Below, piece by piece: positions 1 through 6,514 of a stretch of 9,780 nt of DNA (positions within the stretch are counted from its first letter, which is position 1; every line of letters begins with the position of its first letter). Both the position numbers and the translations under genes were made by a program. This DNA is from an uncultured Clostridia bacterium (GTDB taxonomy: Bacteria > Bacillota > Clostridia > Oscillospirales > CAG-272): positions 1 to 9,780 of the forward strand of contig CAMGCN010000013.1 in NCBI GenBank assembly GCA_946040935.1. The letters are read 5' to 3'. The notes below the pieces were generated by a model. That model was not told the DNA's origin, ran no database searches, and was given only the letters and a program-made list of their open reading frames with translations.

Positions 1-44
1 ATAGCGTAGCGTCTCGTGGGCTCGGAGATGTGTATAAGAGACAG
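1..44 (+). other. Illumina Nextera sequencing adapter (artefact)
   Basis: These bases are library adapter, not genome. Positions 1-2 (AT) match the end of the P7 primer, 3-10 (AGCGTAGC) match the i7 index oligo known as N709, 11-25 (GTCTCGTGGGCTCGG) are the Nextera read-2 overhang, and 26-44 (AGATGTGTATAAGAGACAG) are the 19-bp Tn5 mosaic end. Genomic sequence starts at 45. The adapter identity is certain from the sequence; the index name is from memory of the kit table. It means an untrimmed read end was assembled into the contig, so position 45 is a true contig edge and the gene there is cut, not mutated. Confidence 0.98.
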
Positions 45-549
45 CCCACTTGACCTGTGCGTCCGCACCGTAGGAACGAAGCGTCTTTGCAACCGAAACC
101 GCGGCTATAAATGTCACCGCCCACATATTTTCAAGGGGTAGTGCGTCCTTTAGCAGGAAGCTGAAATATACGCCTGCGCCCTTGGGCGAAGCAAAGCTTT
201 TGCCTCTTCGTCCGCGGCCTGCGCTCTGCTCTGAAGACAAAACCACACACCCCGACGGGAAATCGCCCTCACGAAGATAAGTGTTTGTCGAATCGACCGT
301 ATCAAGGGTTATAACCTCATGCGGTTTATTAAGCATCGAGCAAATTGCACCCGCGCAAAGCGCGCTGTCGGAAACAAGGGTATATCCCGAACGGGATTTT
401 GACTCGATATTATGCCCGTCGCGCCGCAGAGCGTCTACCGCTTTGCATACCGACATACGGGAAATACCCAGCTCCTTTGCCACAGCTTCTCCCGAAACGC
501 TTTCTTTGCTTTTATAAAGTATTTCAAGCACCTTTTCCTTGGTGCTCAT
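45..549 (-). CDS. birA: Biotin--[acetyl-CoA-carboxylase] ligase / biotin operon repressor BirA (C-terminus missing)
   Basis: BirA makes biotinyl-AMP and transfers biotin to the carrier lysine of biotin enzymes such as acetyl-CoA carboxylase; forms with an N-terminal winged helix also repress biotin genes. 168 codons are present, about half of the usual ~320. Residues about 5-55 form the winged helix-turn-helix (AVAKELGISRMSVCKAVDAL), so this is probably the bifunctional type. The catalytic domain follows, with DSTN at 86-89 and the biotin/AMP loop GRGRRGK at 111-117. The reading frame stops at VKW (166-168), the beginning of the conserved KWxND motif, because adapter sequence begins. The next codon starts with G, which fits the KWVND form of many Firmicutes. 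The ATG (549-547) overlaps the upstream stop as ATGA, with an AAGGAT ribosome site at 563-558. It is the last visible gene of the mnmE operon. Confidence 0.95.
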
Positions 550-1451
550 GATTTGAAATCCTTCGGAACGAGCACATTCAGTTTTTTCGATATATTTTCT
601 ATAAGATACGGCAGTTTAAGGCCGTTTTCTCCGTCGAGCGAGACCTCCATATTTCTGTCCACGGATACCGATGCCCTGTGACATTTAAGGGATATTATAT
701 TCTTATCTCCCTTTCGCGCAAGCAGGTTTATGCCCACACCCGCTCTCTCGGCAAAGTTGCAGTCTCTTACGACCATGATATTCATAAGTCCGTCGGTTAA
801 GTCTGCCTCGGAAATTAAATTCTTCATTCCTCCGACATCAGAACCGTTTAATACCGCGAAAACAAGCGCGTCTTCCTCGACGGTTTCGTTTTCCGTCTTT
901 ATCCTGATACGAAAAGGCTTCATATCCGATATCTCTCCGAGAGCCGATATATAATATGCAAGAGAACCGAAAACCTTTTTGAACTCGGGGCTTGTGGTAT
1001 GAGATACTCCCACAAAAGCGCCTGCCGCAATACTGTTGCAAATATACTGTTCTTTATCACCGGCTGTGACCTTTAGCATATCGACACGTTCCACATTATA
1101 TTCGCAGAATATGTTAATACAGTCGAAAAGCGAAACGGGCATTTTAAGATTTCTTGCAAAATCGTTGCATGTGCCCCCGTGCACTACGCCGACGGGAGTT
1201 TCGTTTCCGGCCTTTACCATACGGTCTGCTATCTGGCCGACGGTTCCGTCGCCGCCCGAAATGATAACGGCGTCAAAAAGGTCTTTTTTGGAGAGATATT
1301 CGTCTAAAATCTCATCGTTTTCAAGGGTAAAAAGTCTGTGAGGTATAACATATATTCCGTTTTTATAAAATGTGCCGATAATCATATCAAGATCCCGTCC
1401 TCCCGACTGGAGACCGGAAAACGGATTATACAAATACAGAAATTTCTTCAT
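546..1451 (-). CDS. Diacylglycerol kinase family lipid kinase (DagK/YegS/LCB5 type)
   Basis: Soluble-type lipid kinase of the DAGK catalytic family (PF00781), which phosphorylates diacylglycerol or a related lipid at the inner membrane face. The 301 residues match the family's usual ~300. The nucleotide-binding motif GGDGT is at 66-70, the second glycine motif GGTCNDFAR at 92-100 (commonly GTGNDFAR, here with Cys in the third place), LTDGLM at 218-223, and the catalytic-region DGE at 273-275. There is no signal peptide or membrane segment. The ATG overlaps the htpG stop by one base (TAATG) with a TAGGAG-like ribosome site inside the end of htpG, and its own TGA overlaps the birA ATG. In Bacillus such enzymes (DgkB) recycle diacylglycerol from lipoteichoic acid synthesis; the exact lipid substrate here cannot be read from sequence. 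Confidence 0.92.
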   Translation of the reverse strand: MKKFLYLYNPFSGLQSGGRDLDMIIGTFYKNGIYVIPHRLFTLENDEILDEYLSKKDLFDAVIISGGDGTVGQIADRMVKAGNETPVGVVHGGTCNDFARNLKMPVSLFDCINIFCEYNVERVDMLKVTAGDKEQYICNSIAAGAFVGVSHTTSPEFKKVFGSLAYYISALGEISDMKPFRIRIKTENETVEEDALVFAVLNGSDVGGMKNLISEADLTDGLMNIMVVRDCNFAERAGVGINLLARKGDKNIISLKCHRASVSVDRNMEVSLDGENGLKLPYLIENISKKLNVLVPKDFKS

Positions 1452-3259
1452 TACTTATCTCCTACGGCTTTTTCTAATATCGAATAGCTGTGGCGAAGCA
1501 GCGTATTGAGTTCATCTTTGTCAAGAGAACGCTTTCCGAGAAGCGAAAGGAAATAAATCTCCTTTGCCATGGCCTTTACCGTCTCGCTGTCCTTGTCCGA
1601 AAGAGAGCGTATCAGCTTTGAATTTGAATTGAGCGACAGAGTCATCTTTTCCTTATCGGGGACTCCCATACCGTACATTCTCATCATATCCGCCATTCTC
1701 CGCTCCTCTTCTTTCGAGGTGAGCAAGGCAGGTATGCTTTCATCCTTCAGCGCTTCAAACTTTATCTCGGTGCCTTCCGGGCATATCTCCTTAAATGTCG
1801 AAACGAGGGAATCGTCGTTATATTCTTCCGCCTCTTCTTTGACAGAGGAGGATATGTCCGAATCTACGCACATAAACTTCACATTGTCTTTTTCGCAAAG
1901 TCCCGCGTATTGAATATCAAGAATATGGTCAAATACAACGACATTAACTCCGCCTGACGTAAGCATGGAGATATACTGTGCCTGCGCCGCCTCATCGGTA
2001 CAATAGTAGACAATATTCTCGTTTGTTTCTTTTGCCTCTTCAAGATACTCGGAGAGTGTGCGGAATTTACCGTCGGTGCACTTTAACAAATACGAGTTTT
2101 TCACCCTGTCGTTAAATTTTGAATCGCGCAGAGACGCATACTCAAAGAACACCTTGCAGTCGCCCCATATTTTTTCAAAGGCCTCACGGTCGGTCGCAAA
2201 CATGGAGTTGAATTTATCCGCCACTTTTTTGACAATATGAGCCGACAGCTTTGAGACATAAGTGTTGTTCTGCAGATAACTGCGCGAAACATTCAGCGGA
2301 AGCTCGGGACAGTCGAGCACACCTTTCAGCATAAGCATATACTCGGGTATGACCTCTTTTATATTATCCGCAACAAATACCTGATTATAATACAGCTTGA
2401 CCTGTCCCTCGAGCGAATCCGTATTTGCATTTATCTTCGGGAAATACAAAATTCCCTTGAAATTAAGAGGATAGTCGGCGTTTAAGTGAATGTGAAAGAG
2501 AGGTTCGCGGAAATCCCCGAAAACTTCATTATAAAAGCTCTTGTACTCTTCGTCGGTACATTCGGAGGGTTTTTTCTGCCACAGAGGATTTGTATTGTTT
2601 ATCTGTTCTGCCTCTTTATCGCTTTCAGATATATTAAGATAAACGGGAACGGGCAGGAAAGAACAGTATTTTTTGAGTATGCCTTTAATACGCGCTTCCT
2701 CCAAAAATTCGCTTTCTTCCTCGGTTATGTGCATGATGACATCGGTGCCGCGCTCCTCCCTCTCGCCGTCGAAAATCTCATATTCTCCGTCAGATGTGCA
2801 AACCCATCTGCAGGACGGCGAGCCGTCGAAGGAACGGGTTATAAGCTCGACCGTGTCGGACACCATAAACGCCGAATAAAACCCGAGGCCGAAATGACCG
2901 ATTATGCCGTTTCCCGCACCCTCGCTCTCTCCTTCATACTTTTCTATAAACTCGAGCGCACCTGAAAGCGCTACCTGGCATATATACTTTTTAACCTCAT
3001 CCTCGCTCATTCCGATACCGTTATCCGAGACGGTAAGGGTGCTGTTTTCCTTATCGATCGTCACATTTATTCTGTATCCGTCAAAATCCTCCGCCTTGCC
3101 GAGAGAGGAAAGACGTTTCAGCTTTGTCACCGCGTCTGACGCGTTTGAGACAATCTCACGCAAAAAAATTTCCTTTTCGGAATAAAGCCAGCGTTTTATT
3201 ACGGGAAATATATTGTTTCTTTCGACGGAAATACCGCCTTTTTCTTTTACCTCCGGCAT
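1451..3259 (-). CDS. htpG: Molecular chaperone HtpG (bacterial Hsp90)
   Basis: ATP-dependent Hsp90 chaperone of the cytosol, working as a dimer on client proteins, usually with DnaK. The 602 residues span all three domains, slightly shorter than E. coli's 624. The GHKL ATPase domain shows REIVSNASDA (34-43) with the presumed catalytic Glu35 and Asn39, DNGIGM (79-84), and GHFGLGF (121-127) in the lid/ATP region. The middle domain has FKGILYFP (268-275) and PLNVSR (321-326), whose Arg326 is the expected ATP-contacting arginine. The C-terminal dimerisation domain ends LSLLGKRSLDKDELNTLLRH...GDK. The start is supported by a GGAG ribosome site about 8 nt upstream, in the 15-nt gap after the RNHCP gene. 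It is followed with a one-base overlap by the lipid kinase gene. No CIRCE-like heat-shock operator was seen next to it, so expression probably follows the mnmE promoter. Confidence 0.97.
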   Translation of the reverse strand: MPEVKEKGGISVERNNIFPVIKRWLYSEKEIFLREIVSNASDAVTKLKRLSSLGKAEDFDGYRINVTIDKENSTLTVSDNGIGMSEDEVKKYICQVALSGALEFIEKYEGESEGAGNGIIGHFGLGFYSAFMVSDTVELITRSFDGSPSCRWVCTSDGEYEIFDGEREERGTDVIMHITEEESEFLEEARIKGILKKYCSFLPVPVYLNISESDKEAEQINNTNPLWQKKPSECTDEEYKSFYNEVFGDFREPLFHIHLNADYPLNFKGILYFPKINANTDSLEGQVKLYYNQVFVADNIKEVIPEYMLMLKGVLDCPELPLNVSRSYLQNNTYVSKLSAHIVKKVADKFNSMFATDREAFEKIWGDCKVFFEYASLRDSKFNDRVKNSYLLKCTDGKFRTLSEYLEEAKETNENIVYYCTDEAAQAQYISMLTSGGVNVVVFDHILDIQYAGLCEKDNVKFMCVDSDISSSVKEEAEEYNDDSLVSTFKEICPEGTEIKFEALKDESIPALLTSKEEERRMADMMRMYGMGVPDKEKMTLSLNSNSKLIRSLSDKDSETVKAMAKEIYFLSLLGKRSLDKDELNTLLRHSYSILEKAVGDK

Positions 3260-3274
3260 ATTATCATCTCCGTT

Positions 3275-3601
3275 TCATATTTGTTTGGAAGTAAGTTCTA
3301 TAATAAGTGAAATATCGTCGCTTTGAGCACCGTCAAGCGCCGCGCGGTTCCTTTTTATTACACCGCATTTTGTACATTTGTGATATATAATGTATCCCTT
3401 TTTCGGATCGGGCGTAGCAGAGACAGGCTCCATTAGAGCTCCGCATTCGCTTGCTCTGTCGCCCGGATTTTCGTCAACATGCAGGCTCCAAAGACAAAAA
3501 GGGCAATGGTTTCTCGAGGTATAGCCGAGCTTATTCACATTCTTTCCGCAATGTACACAAACGAAAGAATCGTCATTTTTTGTAAATCTCTTTCTCTGCA
3601 C
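3275..3601 (-). CDS. RNHCP domain zinc-ribbon protein
   Basis: A 108-residue cysteine-rich protein that carries the namesake RNHCP motif at residues 30-34 (family PF12647, function unknown). Cysteines C15/C18 (CVHC), C33/C36 (CPFC), C53 and C76/C79 (CTKC) make three CxxC knuckles, so one or two structural zinc sites are expected. The N-terminus (QRKRFTKNDDSFVCVHCGKNV) is the usual start for this family. Translation starts at GTG, one base after the mnmE TAG; an AGGA ribosome site lies in the last codons of mnmE. It sits between mnmE and htpG and so is co-transcribed with them. The zinc ribbon suggests nucleic-acid or ribosome/tRNA contact, but that is only inferred from fold type and from the neighbour MnmE. 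Confidence 0.9.
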   Translation of the reverse strand: MQRKRFTKNDDSFVCVHCGKNVNKLGYTSRNHCPFCLWSLHVDENPGDRASECGALMEPVSATPDPKKGYIIYHKCTKCGVIKRNRAALDGAQSDDISLIIELTSKQI

Positions 3602-3602
3602 C

Positions 3603-4979
3603 CTATTTTCCTACGCAGAATCGGCTGAAAATACCGTCCACTATCCTTTCGCTTACTTCCCTGCCGTCAAGTGAAAACAGACTTGATAGCGCAAGCTCTA
3701 TATCAAGCGCGGCGATATCCTGCGTCTGTCCCGTCTCAAGTGCGGAAAGCGCCGCTTCAAGCCGTTTTTTTGCTTCGGTAAGAGAAGAAAACTGACGGGC
3801 GTTTGAAACTATCGCCGTTTTGTCGTAATCAATCTCCTCGGAAAAGTACATTTCGTTTACCGTATCTATAAGCTCCTGCGCCCCCTCGCCCGTGAGTGCG
3901 GATATTTCAACCGTTTTGTCAAAAGCATCTGCAAAGGGCGCAAAATCGAGCTTTTTTTCAAGGTCGCACTTGTTTATCACCGCGATTTTAGCGTTGTTCA
4001 TTTCGCGAATACTTTTCACCACCGCGAAATCTTCATTGTCCGCTTGCCGCGAGCAGTCGAATACCGCAAAGAGGAGCGCCGCTCCTTTCGCGCGGTCGTT
4101 TGCACGCTCTACGCCGATTTTTTCCACCTTGTCGTCTGTTTCGCGTATTCCTGCCGTGTCGCAAAGATTTAAGGTGACTCTGCCTGCCGTTACCTTTTCC
4201 TCTATCAGGTCGCGCGTCGTTCCCGCCTTATCGGTAACTATAGCGCGGTTTTCCCGGCACAGCAAATTGAGCAGAGAGGATTTTCCCGTATTGGGTTTGC
4301 CGAGTATAACCGTGTCTATTCCGTCGCGAACGGCTTTTCCCGTATGGTAAGTATCAATAAGCTTTGTAAGGGATAAGATAACGTCTGACAGCTCGTTTTT
4401 CATCTCTTCAGGCGTAACATCCGTCAAATCCTCGTCGGGATAGTCTATATACGCGTAAGTCGAGCTTAAGATATTTTCAAGTCTGTCTGAAAGCTCGCCG
4501 ACTTCACGGGAAAGAACACCGCGAGTATTTGCCGAAGCAAGGCGCACTTGCTCCTTTGAAGCGGCGTCAATAACATCGGCTATAGCCTCCGCCTGGGAAA
4601 GCCCGAGCTTGCCGGAAAGAAACGCACGCTTTGTAAACTCGCCGGGTCCCGCAGGCGACGCGCCTGCAGAAAGCACAGCCTCAAGCACGCACTCGGTTAT
4701 AAATATTCCGCCGTGACATGTTATCTCGACCGTGTCCTCGCCGGTAAAGGAACGGGGAGCGCGGAAAACGACCGCCATTCCGTCGTCTATACGCTCTTTT
4801 TCCGAGTATATATATCCGTAAATCGCGGTGCCTGGTTTTATTTCCGAGAGCTTTTTGCCGCTCTTCGGGTAAAAAACCTTCTCGCAAATTTCCACCGCTT
4901 CATCACCGCTCACTCTGACAAGCGCGACTCCGCCCTTGCCGAGCGGTGTCGAAACTGCCGCCACGGTCCTTTCTTCCAT
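3603..4979 (-). CDS. mnmE: tRNA uridine-5-carboxymethylaminomethyl(34) synthesis GTPase MnmE
   Basis: MnmE with MnmG installs the (carboxymethyl)aminomethyl group on U34 of certain tRNAs, using GTP, a tetrahydrofolate one-carbon unit and FAD. With the start at 4979 the protein has 458 residues, the normal length. The N-terminal folate-binding domain begins with EERTVAAVSTPLGKGGVALVR and includes GPGEFTKRAFLSGKLGLSQAEA (111-132). The G domain has G1 GKPNTGKS (227-234), the K-loop/G2 region ending GTTRD (253-257), G3 DTAG (274-277), G4 NKCD (336-339) and SAL (360-362). The C-terminus ends FCVGK with the conserved Cys455. An in-frame TTG at 5024 and ATG at 4994 would add 15 or 5 residues, but the GAGGTG ribosome site at 4992-4987, 7 nt before 4979, decides for the later ATG. 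First gene of the minus-strand operon. Confidence 0.97.
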   Translation of the reverse strand: MEERTVAAVSTPLGKGGVALVRVSGDEAVEICEKVFYPKSGKKLSEIKPGTAIYGYIYSEKERIDDGMAVVFRAPRSFTGEDTVEITCHGGIFITECVLEAVLSAGASPAGPGEFTKRAFLSGKLGLSQAEAIADVIDAASKEQVRLASANTRGVLSREVGELSDRLENILSSTYAYIDYPDEDLTDVTPEEMKNELSDVILSLTKLIDTYHTGKAVRDGIDTVILGKPNTGKSSLLNLLCRENRAIVTDKAGTTRDLIEEKVTAGRVTLNLCDTAGIRETDDKVEKIGVERANDRAKGAALLFAVFDCSRQADNEDFAVVKSIREMNNAKIAVINKCDLEKKLDFAPFADAFDKTVEISALTGEGAQELIDTVNEMYFSEEIDYDKTAIVSNARQFSSLTEAKKRLEAALSALETGQTQDIAALDIELALSSLFSLDGREVSERIVDGIFSRFCVGK

Positions 4980-4986
4980 AATTACG

Positions 4987-4992
4987 CACCTC
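4987..4992 (-). promoter_or_regulatory. Ribosome binding site that fixes the mnmE start
   Basis: GAGGTG on the minus strand, separated by 7 nt from the ATG at 4979-4977. It overlaps the alternative upstream ATG at 4994, which therefore cannot use it and has no comparable site of its own. Confidence 0.8.
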
Positions 4993-4995
4993 ATG

Positions 4996-5014
4996 ACTGT
5001 ATCTCGTTTACAGT
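4996..5014 (-). promoter_or_regulatory. Small hairpin in the mnmE leader
   Basis: A perfect 6-bp inverted repeat (ACTGTA at 4996-5001, TACAGT at 5009-5014) with a 7-nt loop lies in the predicted 105-nt mnmE 5' untranslated region and ends just upstream of the ribosome site. There is no U-tract, so it is not a terminator. It could be an operator or a translation-modulating hairpin, or chance; the dyad is seen, the function is not. Confidence 0.3.
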
Positions 5015-5083
5015 GCGCGCCCAAATCGGCAAAGCAGTCTTACTTGTCTGCATTTACACAATAGACGCGTTGATTATCTGTTA

Positions 5084-5119
5084 TTTTTATATTATACACT
5101 AATTGTAAACCTCTTTCAA
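5084..5119 (-). promoter_or_regulatory. Sigma-A-type promoter of the mnmE operon
   Basis: On the minus strand TTGAAA (5119-5114) is followed by a 17-nt spacer and TATAAT (5096-5091), five of six and six of six matches to consensus. The predicted start is near 5084, giving a leader of about 105 nt before mnmE. No other promoter of this quality is apparent between the operon's tightly packed genes. Confidence 0.8.
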
Positions 5120-5127
5120 TACATCTA

Positions 5128-5163
5128 TTGACAAAAAGAAGTTAAAAAGTTATGATAAATATA
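5128..5163 (+). promoter_or_regulatory. Near-consensus promoter of the hprK operon, with +1 at the start codon
   Basis: TTGACA (5128-5133), a 17-nt spacer, then TATGAT (5151-5156): six of six and five of six consensus matches with ideal spacing. Counting seven bases past the -10 puts +1 at 5163, the A of the first ATG of the downstream gene. No purine-rich ribosome site lies between the -10 box and the ATG. Both the promoter match and the coincidence of +1 with ATG are direct readings; leaderless translation is inferred. Confidence 0.8.
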
Positions 5164-5573
5164 TGGACTTGATTGAAATAGAAACAAAAGAAGAAATAAT
5201 ATGTGCGGCAGAGCTCGAAAAAGAGATAATACCCGAGGTACTTTCGGGCGACGCTCTCAACGACTACCTCTCGGAAATCGAAAAGAAAATCCGATATGAA
5301 TCCGAAGCGGGAGCGGAGTATTATCTTGTCGCCTCGTCGGGACCCTGCGGAGTTGTCTGTGTGAGAAACGAGGGAGATGTTGTAAGCGTTGAAAAAGCGG
5401 AAATACTAAAAGAAAAGCGAAGTTCAGTCAGTTTTGAGAGGATTATAGATATTCTGCTCGAAACATACGACCCGCCTGCTCTGCGAATAACCGCGCTCGC
5501 CGAGAAAACGTGCGGTTTTTGCCCGAACGGATATGAAAGGGAAGATAATTATTATATCAAGAGGTATTACTGA
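5163..5573 (+). CDS. Small GNAT-like protein of unknown function, first gene of the hprK operon
   Basis: A 136-residue acidic soluble protein that I do not recognise as a named family. The pattern of the second half resembles a GNAT acetyltransferase: a strand YYLVASSGPCGVVCVRN (53-69), then VSVEKAEILKEKR (75-86) at the place of the beta4 strand, an amphipathic helix FERIIDILLETY (91-102), a strand ALRITALAE (106-114), and CGFCPNGYEREDNYYIKRYY (117-136), like the usual FYeklGFe...y.kry ending. The acetyl-CoA pyrophosphate loop (Q/R-x-x-G-x-G/A) is replaced by KRSSVS, so catalysis is doubtful. A CxxC (C117, C120) is present. There is no internal methionine, and the ATG has no ribosome site but coincides with the predicted transcription start, so this start is chosen. 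Its TGA overlaps the hprK ATG (TGATG), suggesting coupling. Family assignment is inference only. Confidence 0.75.
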   Translation: MDLIEIETKEEIICAAELEKEIIPEVLSGDALNDYLSEIEKKIRYESEAGAEYYLVASSGPCGVVCVRNEGDVVSVEKAEILKEKRSSVSFERIIDILLETYDPPALRITALAEKTCGFCPNGYEREDNYYIKRYY

Positions 5574-6514
5574 TGGACAGCGAAATTTCTATTACCGTAA
5601 ACGAACTGATGAAAGAGCTGCCGCTCGAAACACTCTATATGCCGAATGAGTGCGCGCGCATAGTCCGCTCGGACATCACTCGTCCGGGACTGCCCCTGAC
5701 GGGCTTTTTCGATTCTTTTGACGCGACGAGAATTCAGATTATCGGTCTTGCCGAGACGAAATATCTCAACACATTAAACAATGAGGAAAGACGCAAGCAT
5801 ATATTCGACTATATGGAGAAAAAACCTGTCTGCGTTGTTTTTTCAAGAAATATAGAGCCGGATCCCGCATTTTTTGACGCGGCAAAGGAATACGGCGTTC
5901 CCTTGCTTCGTTCTTCGCGCGCCACCTCGGCGCTCGACGCGGCGATAGTCGGCGTACTTTCGGTTGCTCTCGCACCGAGCATGACTCAGCACGGCGTCCT
6001 CGTTGAAATATACGGAGAAGGAGTACTCATCATAGGCGACTCGGGAATAGGAAAGAGCGAAACCGCGATAGAGCTTGTCAAGCGCGGACACCGTCTGATA
6101 GCCGACGACGCAGTGGAAATAAAGCGTGTTTCCGATAAAACGCTCGTAGGCTATGCGCCGAAACTCATCAAGCATTATATCGAGCTTCGCGGTATCGGCA
6201 TAGTCGATGTACGCAGGATTTTCGGCATGGGCGCCGTAAAGGAGACAGAAAAAATCGACCTCGTAATAAAGCTTGAGCTTTGGGAAAGAGGAAAGCAATA
6301 CGAGCGGCTCGGCATGGACGAAGAATATACAAACATCATGGGTATTGACGTCTCCTCAATTACCATACCCGTAAAACCCGGCAGAAACCTTGCGGTTATT
6401 CTTGAAATTGCGGCGATGAACCACCGCCAGAAGAAGATGGGTTACAATACGGCGCTCGAGCTTGAAAAAAAGATAATGGAAAGCGCGTCGGAATCGCAAA
6501 TAAACAATGAATAA
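5573..6514 (+). CDS. hprK: HPr kinase/phosphorylase HprK
   Basis: Bifunctional enzyme that phosphorylates Ser46 of HPr (and Crh) with ATP or pyrophosphate and removes the phosphate again, setting carbon catabolite repression through CcpA in Bacillota. The 313 residues match the family. The N-terminal domain covers about 1-130. The catalytic domain has His140 (in TQHGVLVEIYGEG), the P-loop GDSGIGKSE (155-163), the IADDAVEI segment (176-183) with the paired aspartates, the HprK signature ELRGIGIVDV (204-213), the Arg245-containing YERLG, and the phosphorylase-linked loop VKPGRNLAVILEIAAMNHR (267-285). The start follows an AAGAGGT ribosome site (5559-5565) and overlaps the preceding stop. The last 8 nt overlap the transporter gene. 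No ptsH (HPr) gene lies in this window. Confidence 0.97.
   Translation: MDSEISITVNELMKELPLETLYMPNECARIVRSDITRPGLPLTGFFDSFDATRIQIIGLAETKYLNTLNNEERRKHIFDYMEKKPVCVVFSRNIEPDPAFFDAAKEYGVPLLRSSRATSALDAAIVGVLSVALAPSMTQHGVLVEIYGEGVLIIGDSGIGKSETAIELVKRGHRLIADDAVEIKRVSDKTLVGYAPKLIKHYIELRGIGIVDVRRIFGMGAVKETEKIDLVIKLELWERGKQYERLGMDEEYTNIMGIDVSSITIPVKPGRNLAVILEIAAMNHRQKKMGYNTALELEKKIMESASESQINNE

Noticed and set aside
26..44. End of a natural Tn5-like transposon
   Set aside because: The 19-bp mosaic end is preceded by the Nextera overhang and an index sequence, which exist only in sequencing libraries. No transposase gene or second end follows.
2486..2965. A 159-codon plus-strand frame within htpG
   Set aside because: It is the complement of highly conserved Hsp90 coding sequence; no ribosome site or recognisable product.
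3892..4350. A 152-codon plus-strand frame within mnmE
   Set aside because: It mirrors the conserved G domain of MnmE on the other strand; serine-rich low-quality product typical of a shadow frame.
4980..5024. A longer MnmE starting at TTG 5024 or ATG 4994
   Set aside because: The added residues do not look like MnmE, whose N-terminus normally begins just before the TVAAVSTP segment, and the good ribosome site at 4992-4987 serves the ATG at 4979.
5843..6298. A 151-codon minus-strand frame within hprK
   Set aside because: It is antisense to the HprK catalytic domain, whose motifs are all intact, and it has no visible family signature.
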